Source: Paenibacillus paridis | GTDB taxonomy: Bacteria; Bacillota; Bacilli; Paenibacillales; Paenibacillaceae | Reading direction: 5' to 3' | NCBI RefSeq assembly: GCF_006345825.1 | Contig: NZ_VCIX01000086.1 | Span: 62,001 to 126,000 of the forward strand | Length of the DNA stretch: 64,000 bases | Part shown: positions 9,739-18,186 of the stretch, in pieces | Position numbering within the stretch: position 1 is the stretch's first letter | How the letters are laid out: every line of letters starts with the position of its first letter | The notes under the pieces: model-generated | The model's database searches: none | What the model saw: the letters and a program-made list of their open reading frames with translations, nothing else | What the model was told of the DNA's origin: nothing | Made by a program: the position numbers and the translations under genes

Positions 9739-9777
9739 AGGGGCAAGTGATCCGGCTTTGGCCATTCACTTGCCCCT
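9739..9777. terminator. Bidirectional terminator between GH130 and AraC genes
   Basis: AGGGGCAAGTGA (9739-9750) pairs perfectly with TCACTTGCCCCT (9766-9777). The hairpin sits between convergent genes ending at 9729 and 9793. The following T-content is modest on either strand. Confidence 0.7.
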
Positions 9778-9792
9778 GGTCTGTTTTGGCTG

Positions 9793-12123
9793 TTAATAGG
9801 AAGGAGTATTGCTCTGGCAATGCTGCTTGCGGAATTGCCCCGGGGTTAACCCGCTGTCCTTCTTGAACTTGCGGATAAAGTTAGGGGCATCCAGATAGCC
9901 TACCTGCTCGATAATAATTTGAAGCGGATCGTTAGTAGCGATAAGCAGCCTTTTCACTTCGTTCATGCGCAGCAGCCAAATATAATGGGTAAAATTAATA
10001 CCCGTTTTTTCTTTGAAGCTGCGGCTAAGATAAGAAGTGGATACGGAAAAACGCAGGGCAATGTGCTCTAGGCTCAGCGTATAATCAGCATAGTTCTGGT
10101 CCACGTAGGCAACCAAATCATCAATCAATGAGGGCTGGCTGGTTTCCGTCTGATGGTTGGCCTGCCTGCAAACTTCGACTGCCAGCATGGCCAGCTTGTT
10201 CTCAAATTCCTCCAGCGTGTCAAAGGATGCGAGCGCAGGCACGCGGCCAAACACGTCGCCCATGCTCAAATCGGCTGCGGTTCGTAAAATCGTGTTGAGG
10301 ATGTCGAAGCATATCAGACGCAAGATAGGAACAGAAAGCGACTCCTGCTTGATTTCCTGCACCATGCTGGACAGCATAGACAGCGCTAGCGGCTCGTTTC
10401 CTTGCTTTAGGCTTTGCTCCAGCTTAAGGATCGTTTTTTTGGACAGCCAGAATGTGGTTTGCGACACGGCCTCCTTATTTTGGAGCTGGTCAAAGAAGGT
10501 AATGCCCGGCTCTCCCGGCTGCCGATAATCAAGGGCGGTAGAGGCTTCAATAAAGGACTGGTTGATCTTGGACAAGCTCGGATAAATGGTGCCTACGCCT
10601 ATATGCGGCAGCGTATCCGTCTGCTCCAGCAGCATCGCCCGAATGTTCTCAAACAGGCGATTAACTGCAGCCTCTTGCAGTTCAGGCTCTTGGTCTGGCA
10701 GCAGCACCATAAGCGCAAAACGGTCGCGTACGGAAAATTCAACGCCGTATACTTGAGCGCCCAGCTCTGGAAATGACAGATGGCTGAGCAGCTCCAGCTG
10801 CAGCATATGATCCGGCTGCTGAGGCTCATCTTCCGGTGGAGAATCCCAAGAGAGCACGGCTGAGAAATAAACTACTCCCGCATCAGGCGGCTCAAGTCCC
10901 GTTTCCATAATCATCCGTTCGATTTCGGGATCGTTTGGTTTGCCATGCTTCAGCAGCAGCATTAGGCACTGATTGCGGACGTACGGCGTCTGCCAGTGAA
11001 TGCGGGCCTTATAGTCGCGAAAGGTTTGGGTGATCCATTCCCATTCGTTGCGCACCTTGAGCGCTTCATCGCGGCTGTCGGTTTGCAGCCTGGCGAAGTC
11101 TATTAGATTTTTGATCGGATGATACTGGCGTCTCGCCAAAATAATCGCTACCACAATACCGGTCAGAGCCGCGATAGCAAACACAAGCATGATCAGGGTT
11201 TTGATGTGAACTACACTCTCAAAAAATTGGTAGGTTGGCATAGTGGTCGCGTAGCTCCAGCCGTTTTCGGTCGATTTCACTATGACGACGGATTGTGCCT
11301 CGCCATCCAGACGGATGCTGTGTATGCCTGTCTCAAGCACTGCAATGTCAGTCAGAGCTTCTCTAGTAAGCGGTGTTCCGATCGTATTGGAAGTCAGCAC
11401 CTCGCCTTCGGGGGACAATATGTAGCTGTTGCCCTTGTACTGGTTGAGTATGGTGTCCATAAGGCCGGTAAGTTTGGCTTCTTTGAGCAGAAACATGACC
11501 GACCCGTAGGGGTAGGGGTCATTGGGCTTGATCGGGATGAGCAATGTAAGCAGAGCTTCCTCCCTCGAATAAATGGAGACGGGCTCGGCAGGACGAATAA
11601 GTGGAGCAACGGACTCGTTAAGCGCTTTCAATAAGCTTGCGCTGCTCCAATTATGATAGGCATATACCTTACTGAAGAGGGTTGTTGGATTGGTCATACC
11701 TTCATAGGAATAAATTTCATTCCTGTCATGGTAATAGAGAAAAAGCTGCTCCACAATGCTGCTGTTGGCCGTGTAGCTCGCGAGCGTGTTAATGCCTTCC
11801 CGGCTGCGATAGGGATCGCTCATCATATAGGGAGTCAAATGCTCGTCATAGGATATGCGGCTGGCGATTTCGTAGAGATCGGACATATGGCCGTCAATCG
11901 TCAGCTTGGCTTGCGTCAATTGATTAAGATTGGCGCGTTCAATTTCGGTGCGCAAATTGTAGGCTGCATTTTCATAAATAAAGATCGTTACGACTGTAAG
12001 CGGAATCAGAAACATGAAAATGTAGGAAGCCGCATATTTGAACAGCAGGCGAGACTTGTATTGGCTCCAATATTTGCTAATGAACTGGGTCAGTGTAGTT
12101 GCTTTTATTTTGAAATGATGCAC
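9793..12123 (-). CDS. Membrane-bound AraC-family one-component regulator
   Basis: This protein of 776 residues has an N-terminal membrane segment (about residues 29-50), an extracellular sensor region of some 250 residues, a second membrane segment (about 307-330), a central cytoplasmic region, and a C-terminal AraC-type double helix-turn-helix (about 670-770). The architecture joins a YesM-like sensor directly to a DNA-binding domain, so no phosphorelay is needed. It is convergent with the GH3-GH38-GH130 importer operon and divergent from the amidohydrolase operon, and could regulate either. The ATG at 12123 has a GGAGCG-like site upstream on the minus strand. Confidence 0.92.
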   Translation of the reverse strand: MHHFKIKATTLTQFISKYWSQYKSRLLFKYAASYIFMFLIPLTVVTIFIYENAAYNLRTEIERANLNQLTQAKLTIDGHMSDLYEIASRISYDEHLTPYMMSDPYRSREGINTLASYTANSSIVEQLFLYYHDRNEIYSYEGMTNPTTLFSKVYAYHNWSSASLLKALNESVAPLIRPAEPVSIYSREEALLTLLIPIKPNDPYPYGSVMFLLKEAKLTGLMDTILNQYKGNSYILSPEGEVLTSNTIGTPLTREALTDIAVLETGIHSIRLDGEAQSVVIVKSTENGWSYATTMPTYQFFESVVHIKTLIMLVFAIAALTGIVVAIILARRQYHPIKNLIDFARLQTDSRDEALKVRNEWEWITQTFRDYKARIHWQTPYVRNQCLMLLLKHGKPNDPEIERMIMETGLEPPDAGVVYFSAVLSWDSPPEDEPQQPDHMLQLELLSHLSFPELGAQVYGVEFSVRDRFALMVLLPDQEPELQEAAVNRLFENIRAMLLEQTDTLPHIGVGTIYPSLSKINQSFIEASTALDYRQPGEPGITFFDQLQNKEAVSQTTFWLSKKTILKLEQSLKQGNEPLALSMLSSMVQEIKQESLSVPILRLICFDILNTILRTAADLSMGDVFGRVPALASFDTLEEFENKLAMLAVEVCRQANHQTETSQPSLIDDLVAYVDQNYADYTLSLEHIALRFSVSTSYLSRSFKEKTGINFTHYIWLLRMNEVKRLLIATNDPLQIIIEQVGYLDAPNFIRKFKKDSGLTPGQFRKQHCQSNTPSY

Positions 12124-12153
12124 AGGAACGCTCCTTTTTCTTGCAATATAGGA

Positions 12154-12239
12154 AGTATATCCTTAGGCTGTACATTCGCTATATTTCTCGGAATGAAACG
12201 CGCCGCGCCGCCAAAGGACGGCGATAGCCGTTTACCTTG
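12154..12239 (+). repeat. Dispersed 86-bp repeat, copy 1
   Basis: This stretch from AGTATATCC to ACCTTG aligns over its whole length with 44182-44268, at roughly four fifths identity by eye. It contains a small dyad GCCG-N8-CGGC at about 12208-12223. It lies between divergent genes. Function is unknown. Confidence 0.75.
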
Positions 12240-12259
12240 ACCTTGATCCATATAAACAT

Positions 12260-12271
12260 TATAACGTTATA
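12260..12271. promoter_or_regulatory. Perfect 12-bp palindrome, candidate operator
   Basis: TATAACGTTATA is a perfect palindrome in the divergent region between the AraC gene and the amidohydrolase operon. It is a candidate site for the GntR regulator encoded at the end of that operon. The link rests on position only. Confidence 0.35.
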
Positions 12272-12372
12272 TTTATTTTGATGCTAGATTGTGTTAAGCT
12301 GTTTTTGAAAAAAAGTTTGGAGCAGCTTTTCGAATGGGCATGGTTATTGAGCCAGAGAGGGGCAGAGATGAA

Positions 12373-13473
12373 GTGAAGGATTTTATTTTGCACAATGTCA
12401 GGCTATTGTCAGGCGAGAAGACGGCGATTGTAGTCAGCGGCGGGCGAATTATCGATATAGCGCCACAGCTCCCGGCAGATGCGGCAGGCTGCAGAATGGA
12501 TGGCAGGGGAGCCTACGTTTCCAGTGGCTGGATTGATTTGCACGTTCATGCGGATGCCGCACTGGAGCCGTACGGAGATGAGATTGATGAGATTGGCATT
12601 TCGCAGGGCGTTGCCACGATTGTAGATGCGGGCAGTTGCGGAGCGGATCGCATCGGCGGTCTGCATGCAGCAAGCGAAAAAGCGCTGACCAACGTGCTTG
12701 CCCTGCTGAATGTATCGCATATCGGCCTGACACGGACGGATGAGCTCTCGCAGCTGGCCTGGTTAAATGAGCAGCTGCTGGGTGAAGCGGCTAAGCGGTA
12801 TGGCGAATTTATTGTGGGCTTAAAGGCAAGGGTGAGCAGCAGCGTTGTCAAAGAGCAGGGAATTGAACCGCTGCGCCTGGCTCGAGGCTTTGCTGATCGG
12901 CTTGACTTGCCGCTAATGCTGCACATCGGCTCGGGGCCGCCTTCCATTACAGAGATTCTGCCTTATTTGCGCGGCAATGATATGATTACGCATGCTTTCA
13001 ACGGCAAGGCTAACGGCTTATTTGATGAGCATGGAAGAGCGATTCCCGAGCTTGTCGCTGCAAGGGAGCGAGGCGTGCTGCTGGATGTCGGACATGGCAC
13101 GGCAAGCTTCTCGTTCAAGGTAGCAGAGCGTGCGCGCGCGGCCGGAATTGCACCAGACACAATCAGTACGGATATCTACCGCGGCAATCGCTTGCATGGG
13201 CCTGTGTACAGCATGGCGCATACGCTTGATAAATTTCTTCTTCTTGGTTATTCGCTTGAAGAAACGATTGCACGGGTGACTAGCAGGCCCGCAAGCTGGC
13301 TGAAGCGCCCGGAGCTTGGGCGGATACAGAAGGGCGACATCGCCAATTTAACCATTTTCTCAGTGCAAGATGAAAAGGTGTCCCTGACAGATTCAGAGGG
13401 AGAAACTCGTGTGGGGATGCAGCATATCAGACCGGAAGGGGTAGTCGTAAATGGCAATTACATTGCAATCTAA
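12373..13473 (+). CDS. Amidohydrolase/deacetylase family metalloenzyme (EF_0837-like)
   Basis: This is a dihydroorotase-like amidohydrolase of about 366 residues. GTG at 12373 is chosen because GAGAGGGG (12355-12362) lies ten bases upstream. An ATG at 12334 in the same frame is an alternative. Metal-site motifs are visible: GWIDLHVHAD, a probable carbamylated Lys in VGLKAR, LMLHIGSG, THAFNGK and ISTDIY. In Enterococcus and other genomes this family sits beside the same SelA-like and aldolase genes. It probably removes an acyl group from an amino-sugar acid before ammonia elimination, an inference. The end overlaps the next gene by 23 bases. Confidence 0.9.
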   Translation: MKDFILHNVRLLSGEKTAIVVSGGRIIDIAPQLPADAAGCRMDGRGAYVSSGWIDLHVHADAALEPYGDEIDEIGISQGVATIVDAGSCGADRIGGLHAASEKALTNVLALLNVSHIGLTRTDELSQLAWLNEQLLGEAAKRYGEFIVGLKARVSSSVVKEQGIEPLRLARGFADRLDLPLMLHIGSGPPSITEILPYLRGNDMITHAFNGKANGLFDEHGRAIPELVAARERGVLLDVGHGTASFSFKVAERARAAGIAPDTISTDIYRGNRLHGPVYSMAHTLDKFLLLGYSLEETIARVTSRPASWLKRPELGRIQKGDIANLTIFSVQDEKVSLTDSEGETRVGMQHIRPEGVVVNGNYIAI

Positions 13474-14563
13474 ATATGGCCTTAAGCGAGTTGTGAATGC
13501 CAGTGGGCGCATGAGCATTCTTGGCGTATCCGCTCCGACGGATAACGTGATGGAAGCGATGAAGCAAGGCGGCCAGAGCTATGTTGAAATCGCAGAGTTG
13601 GTAAAGCGTTCCGGCGAGCATGTCGCTTCAGTGATGGGCGCGGAGGGAGCGGTCGTTGTTAATTCGGCTTCTAGCGGCATCGCGTTGTCTGTTGCGGCTG
13701 TAGTGACAAGAGGCTCGGAGCGTTCCACCCTTCGGCTTCATCAGGATTCAATAGCGAAAAATGAAATCATTATGTTCAAGGGCCACAATGTCCAATACGG
13801 GGTGCCGGTCGAAACGATGATCTATTTAGGCGGAGGGAAACTGGTCGAGGTTGGTTACGCCAACGAAGGACGAGCGGACCATCTCGAGCAAGCGATTGGC
13901 GAGCGTACGGCGGCTATCCTATTCGTCAAATCCCATCATTGCGTGCAAAAAAATATGATAGGCCTGGAGGAAGCACAGCAGGTAGCCAAGCGTCACGGGG
14001 TACCGCTCATTGTGGATGCTGCGGCGGAGGAGGATTTGTACAGCTACGTTAAGCTGGCGGATTTGGTCATTTACAGCGGCTCTAAGGCTATCGAAGGCCC
14101 GACTTCGGGCATTGTGGCCGGTCGCAGTCCGTATGTGGATTGGGTGCGCATGCAGCTTCACGGAATCGGCCGAAGCATGAAGGTGGGCAAGGAGGTTGTT
14201 TTTGGCCTGTTGGCCGCTCTGGACGAATATCTCGTCAAGGAGGATAAAAGCGAGCAAGAGAAGCAGGCACTGGAAAAGCTGAAGGTGCTGTCGGATTTGC
14301 CTGGAGTGGCTGTAGCTATCGTACAGGATGAAGCAGGACGTTCCATCTTCAGAGGCCGGATTCGGGTAGATGCATCTATTGCGGGCATTGGCGCGGGTGA
14401 AGTGAACGATCAGCTTCGTGACGGGGATATTGCGGTGTATACACGGGATTATGGCGTGCGCCAAGGTTACTTTGATCTGGACCCGCGTTCCCTTCAGGGA
14501 GATGATCTTGCAGTAATCATTGAGCGGATACAACAAATCGTAGGAGGGACAACACATGTCTAA
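13451..14563 (+). CDS. PLP-dependent SelA-like ammonia-lyase, DgaE family
   Basis: This fold-type I PLP enzyme of 370 residues is related to selenocysteine synthase SelA. The PLP lysine is expected at K212 in YSGSKAIEGPTSG. The N-terminus (VVNASGRMSILGVS) is typical of the DgaE/SelA-related group. Salmonella DgaE converts D-glucosaminate 6-phosphate to 2-keto-3-deoxygluconate 6-phosphate and ammonia. True SelA is unlikely because the neighbours are catabolic and no selenium genes are present. It overlaps the amidohydrolase by 23 bases and the next gene by 8, so the operon is tight. Whether the substrate is phosphorylated is uncertain. Confidence 0.9.
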   Translation: MAITLQSKYGLKRVVNASGRMSILGVSAPTDNVMEAMKQGGQSYVEIAELVKRSGEHVASVMGAEGAVVVNSASSGIALSVAAVVTRGSERSTLRLHQDSIAKNEIIMFKGHNVQYGVPVETMIYLGGGKLVEVGYANEGRADHLEQAIGERTAAILFVKSHHCVQKNMIGLEEAQQVAKRHGVPLIVDAAAEEDLYSYVKLADLVIYSGSKAIEGPTSGIVAGRSPYVDWVRMQLHGIGRSMKVGKEVVFGLLAALDEYLVKEDKSEQEKQALEKLKVLSDLPGVAVAIVQDEAGRSIFRGRIRVDASIAGIGAGEVNDQLRDGDIAVYTRDYGVRQGYFDLDPRSLQGDDLAVIIERIQQIVGGTTHV

Positions 14564-15311
14564 GCTGGAGAAACGCCTATATAGAAATAGAGCGGCACTT
14601 AACGTGCTGACAGGATCATTGGAAAATACGAAGCGGGTTTTCGCTGCGGCAGAAGGGCATGTCGTGGTTGGCATTTTGTCCAAAAGCTACAGCACGGTCG
14701 AAGCAGCCGTGGAGGCCATGCGTGTTCATGGATCGCATATTGAGGACGCGGTATCGATCGGACTAGGCGCAGGCGATAACCGCCAGGCGGCGGTTGTGGC
14801 TGAGATCGTTCGGGCATATGAAGGCGCGCATATCAATCAGATTTTCCCTGCTGTAGGGGCTACTAGAGCTAACCTTCAGGATCGGGCGGGCTGGATCAAC
14901 GCACTTGTATCTCCATGCGGTAAGGCGGGCTATGTGAATATTTCAACCGGCGTCCACAGTGCGCCTCTGGAGCAGAAGGCGATTGTGCCTGTAGAAGCAG
15001 CCATTGCGTTGGTCCGTGATATGGGCGGCAATGCCTTGAAGTACTATCCGATGCATGGGCTGCGTTACGAGGAGGAGTACCGTGCCGTGGCGGCGGCCTG
15101 CGCCGAAGCGGGATTTGCGCTCGAGCCTACTGGCGGCATTGACATGGACAATTTTTCCGCTATCTTGGAAATTGCGCTGGAGGCGGGCGTGCCTCAAGTG
15201 ATTCCGCATGTGTACACTTCGATCATTGATTCGGCTACTGGCGAAACAAGGCCTGAGCAGGTGAAACAGCTGCTAGAGACTCTTAAGCATTTGGTGGATA
15301 AATATGAGTAA
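14556..15311 (+). CDS. 2-dehydro-3-deoxy-phosphogluconate aldolase, DgaF/EF_0839 family
   Basis: This protein of 251 residues belongs to the TIM-barrel family called KDGP aldolase, known as DgaF in the Salmonella glucosaminate pathway. It should split 2-keto-3-deoxy-6-phosphogluconate into pyruvate and glyceraldehyde 3-phosphate. Recognisable stretches are GSLENTKRVFAAAEGHVVVG, NALKYYPMHG and EPTGGIDMDNF. It overlaps the DgaE-like gene and, by 8 bases, the kinase gene. It is not homologous in sequence to the KDPG aldolase at 35066-35731, so the window holds two different aldolases for this type of product. Confidence 0.92.
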   Translation: MSKLEKRLYRNRAALNVLTGSLENTKRVFAAAEGHVVVGILSKSYSTVEAAVEAMRVHGSHIEDAVSIGLGAGDNRQAAVVAEIVRAYEGAHINQIFPAVGATRANLQDRAGWINALVSPCGKAGYVNISTGVHSAPLEQKAIVPVEAAIALVRDMGGNALKYYPMHGLRYEEEYRAVAAACAEAGFALEPTGGIDMDNFSAILEIALEAGVPQVIPHVYTSIIDSATGETRPEQVKQLLETLKHLVDKYE

Positions 15312-16317
15312 AATTGCTGCGTTCGGCGAGGTCATGATGAGGCTTGAAACCCCTGGCTACAGCACGCTTGCACAGGAAAATCAGCTTAAATATTCGTTCT
15401 CGGGCACCGGTGTCAATGTCCTTTCAGCGATGTCCCGGTATGGCCATGAGGCTTATCTCGTTTCTGCGCTGCCGGACAATGCGCTCGGCGAGGCGGCTAT
15501 AGCGAATTTGCGCAAGCTGGGCTTGTCCACCCGCCATGTTATGCGCTCGGGTAAATATCTGGGCATGTACTTTTTGGAGAAGGGCTTTGGCGCAAGGGCA
15601 AGCAAGGTAACGTATAACGACCGCTTAGGGAGCAGCTTTAATACGGCAACGTTTGGCGATCAGCAGCTGGCTGCAGCGGTCGCCGAGGCGGAGGTGCTCC
15701 ACTTTTGCGGCATTACGCTGGCGATGAACGATCAGGTTCGCGGCAGCATGCTCCGCCTTGCTCATGAAGCCAAGCGTCAGGGGCGGAAGATTGTATTTGA
15801 TTGCAATTACCGCCCTTCTCTGTGGGGAGAAGCTGGTTATGAGCGGGCAAAATACCATTATGAGCAGATGCTTCAGCTAGCGGATATCGTGATGATGAAC
15901 GAAAAGGATGCCATGCTAGTGCTGGGTATGCCGACAGCTGCGCTTGAACGGGAGCAGCAGTTAAAGGAATTGCTTCCAGCAGTAGCGAAACAATATGATA
16001 TCCAGATCATCGCGGGCACTCATCGCCGCATTAACGGAGACAATACTCATTCTCTAAAGGGATTTATATTCAGCAAGGACCGCCTCGTTATGGGCAGGGA
16101 GCATAGTTTCTCTGTGCATGATCGCGTAGGCGCGGGCGATGCGTATGCCAGTGGCATTATAGACGGCCTATTGCGAGGGCTTCCTTTGGAGCAAGTGGTT
16201 GAATTTGCAGCCGCAGCTGCAAGGCTGGCTCACACGATTCCGGGGGATACGCCGCTATCGACGCGCGAGGAAATTGAGAAGGCCATCCATAACGAGACAG
16301 GTGATTTGGAAAGGTAG
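15304..16317 (+). CDS. kdgK: 2-dehydro-3-deoxygluconokinase, PfkB family
   Basis: This is a ribokinase-like sugar kinase of 337 residues. The C-terminal PfkB signature DRVGAGDAYASG holds the catalytic base at D279. The N-terminal FGEVMMRLETPGY and GTGVNVLSAMSRYG match KDG kinases. It should phosphorylate 2-keto-3-deoxygluconate at O6, giving the substrate of the aldolase encoded just upstream. The start ATG overlaps the aldolase end. Its presence suggests the pathway can run on non-phosphorylated intermediates, unlike the PTS-fed Salmonella version. Confidence 0.9.
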   Translation: MSKIAAFGEVMMRLETPGYSTLAQENQLKYSFSGTGVNVLSAMSRYGHEAYLVSALPDNALGEAAIANLRKLGLSTRHVMRSGKYLGMYFLEKGFGARASKVTYNDRLGSSFNTATFGDQQLAAAVAEAEVLHFCGITLAMNDQVRGSMLRLAHEAKRQGRKIVFDCNYRPSLWGEAGYERAKYHYEQMLQLADIVMMNEKDAMLVLGMPTAALEREQQLKELLPAVAKQYDIQIIAGTHRRINGDNTHSLKGFIFSKDRLVMGREHSFSVHDRVGAGDAYASGIIDGLLRGLPLEQVVEFAAAAARLAHTIPGDTPLSTREEIEKAIHNETGDLER

Positions 16318-16327
16318 GGGACTTTCG

Positions 16328-17050
16328 GTGTCCATTTCGCGAAAAAAAGGTCCGCTCTATTTGCAAATCAAAAAAATTATTAAGGATCGGATCATGCACG
16401 GCGTATACCCGCTTGGGACTTTCATTCCAGCGGAGCCGCTCTTGGAGCAGGAGTTTCAAGTGAGCAAGATGACCGTGCGCAATGCCATCCGCGAGTTGTC
16501 CACGGAAGGCTACGTCGAGAAAAAGAGCGGGGTAGGCACGATCGTGCTGCGCAATACATCCTCCACCAAACTATCCAAGGGCAAGCGCTTCACAGAGCTG
16601 CTAGTGGAGCAGGGACATCGCATGGAGAAACGGCTGCTCGGAGCAGAGATGGTGAATACGAAGGCTGACCCCGAACTGCTGGAGCTGTTCGGAGAGAGCT
16701 GCCAACGCATTGAACGATTGTATTTGCTGGATGAGCAGCCTTATATTCATTTTCAGCATTACATTACGCCGGGCGTCGCCATGGTGAAGGCTGAGAACGA
16801 TAAAGGTGCCTTATTCTCTTCCTTATATGAATGGCTGGAGGAAAAGGATATCACCCTAGACAGCTTCCGTGATCGTTTTCTGGTAGAGTCGGCAGCGGCG
16901 GAGACCGCAGCGGTTCTAGGGCTGGAGCCGGGAGCGCCAGTGCTCAAGCGGTTGCGGCGCTCATATGACAGCGAAGGCAATCTCATTGAATACAGCATCG
17001 GAATTTACAACACGCAGCTGCACCCCTACTTAGTTAGCTATGATGCGTGA
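16328..17050 (+). CDS. GntR/HutC-family transcriptional regulator
   Basis: This regulator of 240 residues has an N-terminal winged helix (about residues 10-70, GPLYLQIKKIIKDRI then VSKMTVRNAIREL) and a C-terminal UTRA effector domain. GTG at 16328 is chosen because AGGTAGGGG (16312-16320) lies seven bases upstream. It is the last gene of the amidohydrolase operon and probably represses that operon in the absence of an amino-sugar-acid or keto-deoxy-sugar effector. A palindrome at 12260-12271 upstream of the operon is a candidate operator. Confidence 0.92.
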   Translation: MSISRKKGPLYLQIKKIIKDRIMHGVYPLGTFIPAEPLLEQEFQVSKMTVRNAIRELSTEGYVEKKSGVGTIVLRNTSSTKLSKGKRFTELLVEQGHRMEKRLLGAEMVNTKADPELLELFGESCQRIERLYLLDEQPYIHFQHYITPGVAMVKAENDKGALFSSLYEWLEEKDITLDSFRDRFLVESAAAETAAVLGLEPGAPVLKRLRRSYDSEGNLIEYSIGIYNTQLHPYLVSYDA

Positions 17051-17110
17051 GTAGAGTTCGAAGCCTGCGCCTTTGTTCCATACGCGGAGCAGCAAGCTGG
17101 CTGTAATAAG

Positions 17111-17161
17111 GAAGAGCTGCCGTAGAGCACATTTGCTTTGCGAGAGAGCTCTTCTTTTTTT
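17111..17161 (+). terminator. Rho-independent terminator after the GntR operon
   Basis: GAAGAGCT (17111-17118) pairs with AGCTCTTC (17147-17154), followed by a seven-base T-run. The loop is long (28 bases). A second terminator follows about 70 bases later. Confidence 0.6.
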
Positions 17162-17226
17162 GTAAAAGTGTTTACTGCCAGCGTTGAACTGGTTGCAGCA
17201 GAGCGCCTTATTTACGGCGGGGCATG

Positions 17227-17256
17227 AGAGAGGGCGATACGCCTTCTCTTTTTTTT
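17227..17256 (+). terminator. Second rho-independent terminator after the GntR operon
   Basis: AGAGAGGGCG (17227-17236) pairs with CGCCTTCTCT (17240-17249) with one G-U pair and a three-base loop, followed by seven or more Ts. This is a strong intrinsic terminator. Confidence 0.8.
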
Positions 17257-17940
17257 GCTCAGCGAGCCCAGAAACGCGCTGCATCTAGTTCGTGAAAGGC
17301 CAGCCGAAGGAGGGGCAAGCCACCTGCCACGCCGTAACATGAAGTGAATTCTTCAACGTCGTCAAAAAAGCCTCGCAAGACCGGCTAATGTTAGACAAAA
17401 AGGCATGGAGTCGGCCTTAAGCTTGTCGGAAATAAGCGGTGCGGGGGTTTGAATATTTTGATTATCGGTTTCGAAAATCGTACTTAAGAAGATAACGGAG
17501 ATCGTTAATCTCCAATTGTTTCTAAGGGTGTTTATTTAGGTTTTTGATGTGTTTGAAGAATTAGCTGGAATTTCTCCCTCTAATTCAGCATTATTTAATT
17601 GGTAAATAAAATAACAGGAATTAGTCCCGTTAATTTAGCCGTTTCGTTTAGTTATCCGCTATTCTGAAGGAATTAACAGGAAAAATTCCAGCTAAGCGTC
17701 AATAAAAGCTGAAAGGGTTCAAATTAACGTGACAAATTCCCGCTAATTCAAATGGAGAGGTGCCGCAAACAAAGAAGAAGCGAAGATGGAGCGAAGGAGG
17801 AATTTTGTAAGGTACCGCTTGTGCTGCATGTAGCCGGTTTTGTATTTCCGTCAATGAGAATCATCCGATAGGCTATTTATTAGTAAACGAGCCGTGTTGG
17901 ATTTTATAGGGAGAGGCTGTTAAGCATAAAGAAAAGTTCC
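17257..17940. other. Non-coding stretch with AT-rich repeats only
   Basis: No reading frame with a ribosome site or recognisable protein is seen. The only structure found is the set of AT-rich palindromic units at 17557-17752. The remainder holds nothing that can be supported. Confidence 0.6.
17557..17752. repeat. Cluster of AT-rich palindromic units (GGAATTT...CCCGCTAATT family)
   Basis: Four degenerate units are visible. Examples are AATTAGCTGGAATTTCTCCC near 17559 and AATTCCCGCTAATTC near 17735. They occur in both orientations. Each resembles a palindrome built on AATTAGCGGGAAATT. The same family appears at 36875-37025. They occur only between genes here. Confidence 0.55.
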
Positions 17941-17944
17941 GGGT

Positions 17945-18001
17945 AAAGCCTGCGCTCCCCGCTCGCTCTGCGAGCATAAAAGGGAGATGGGCTTTTTTTT
18001 T
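17945..18001 (+). terminator. Three-part hairpin followed by a T-run
   Basis: Nested pairing is possible: AAAGCC (17945-17950) with GGCTTT (17990-17995), CTCCC (17955-17959) with GGGAG (17982-17986), and GCTCGC (17961-17966) with GCGAGC (17970-17975). A nine-base T-run ends it. No gene lies directly upstream within about 900 bases, so it may end an unrecognised transcript or act as a leader attenuator. Confidence 0.5.
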
Positions 18002-18040
18002 CGTTCCCTTATTCAAGCATTATAATTTCATTCTTTTGAA

Positions 18041-18079
18041 AATCGTTTCCTATAACAATCGTTTTCTCTCGTATATAAT
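18041..18079 (+). promoter_or_regulatory. Candidate regulated promoter of the GH28-like gene
   Basis: A -10 hexamer TATAAT lies at 18074-18079. Two direct repeats, AATCGTTTCC (18041-18050) and AATCGTTTTC (18057-18066), cover the place of the -35 box, where no good consensus exists. This is consistent with activator-dependent control, which is an inference. Confidence 0.4.
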
Positions 18080-18186
18080 AAAACAAAATGGTATTTTAAA
18101 GACTATACAGATCATCCACTCATTGAGTATAGAAGACAGAAAGAGTAATCACGAACTGAAAGTTAAGATCTGGAGGACAAGCTAGT

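Noticed and set aside
13451-14563. Selenocysteine synthase SelA
   Set aside because: The neighbours are sugar-acid catabolic genes and no selB, selD or tRNA-Sec is seen; the DgaE group fits better.
13919-14683. Minus-strand open frame of 254 codons across the DgaE-like and DgaF-like genes
   Set aside because: It overlaps two confident genes and shows no family features.
17030-17284. Minus-strand frame of 84 codons after the GntR gene
   Set aside because: It runs through two terminator hairpins and lacks a ribosome site.
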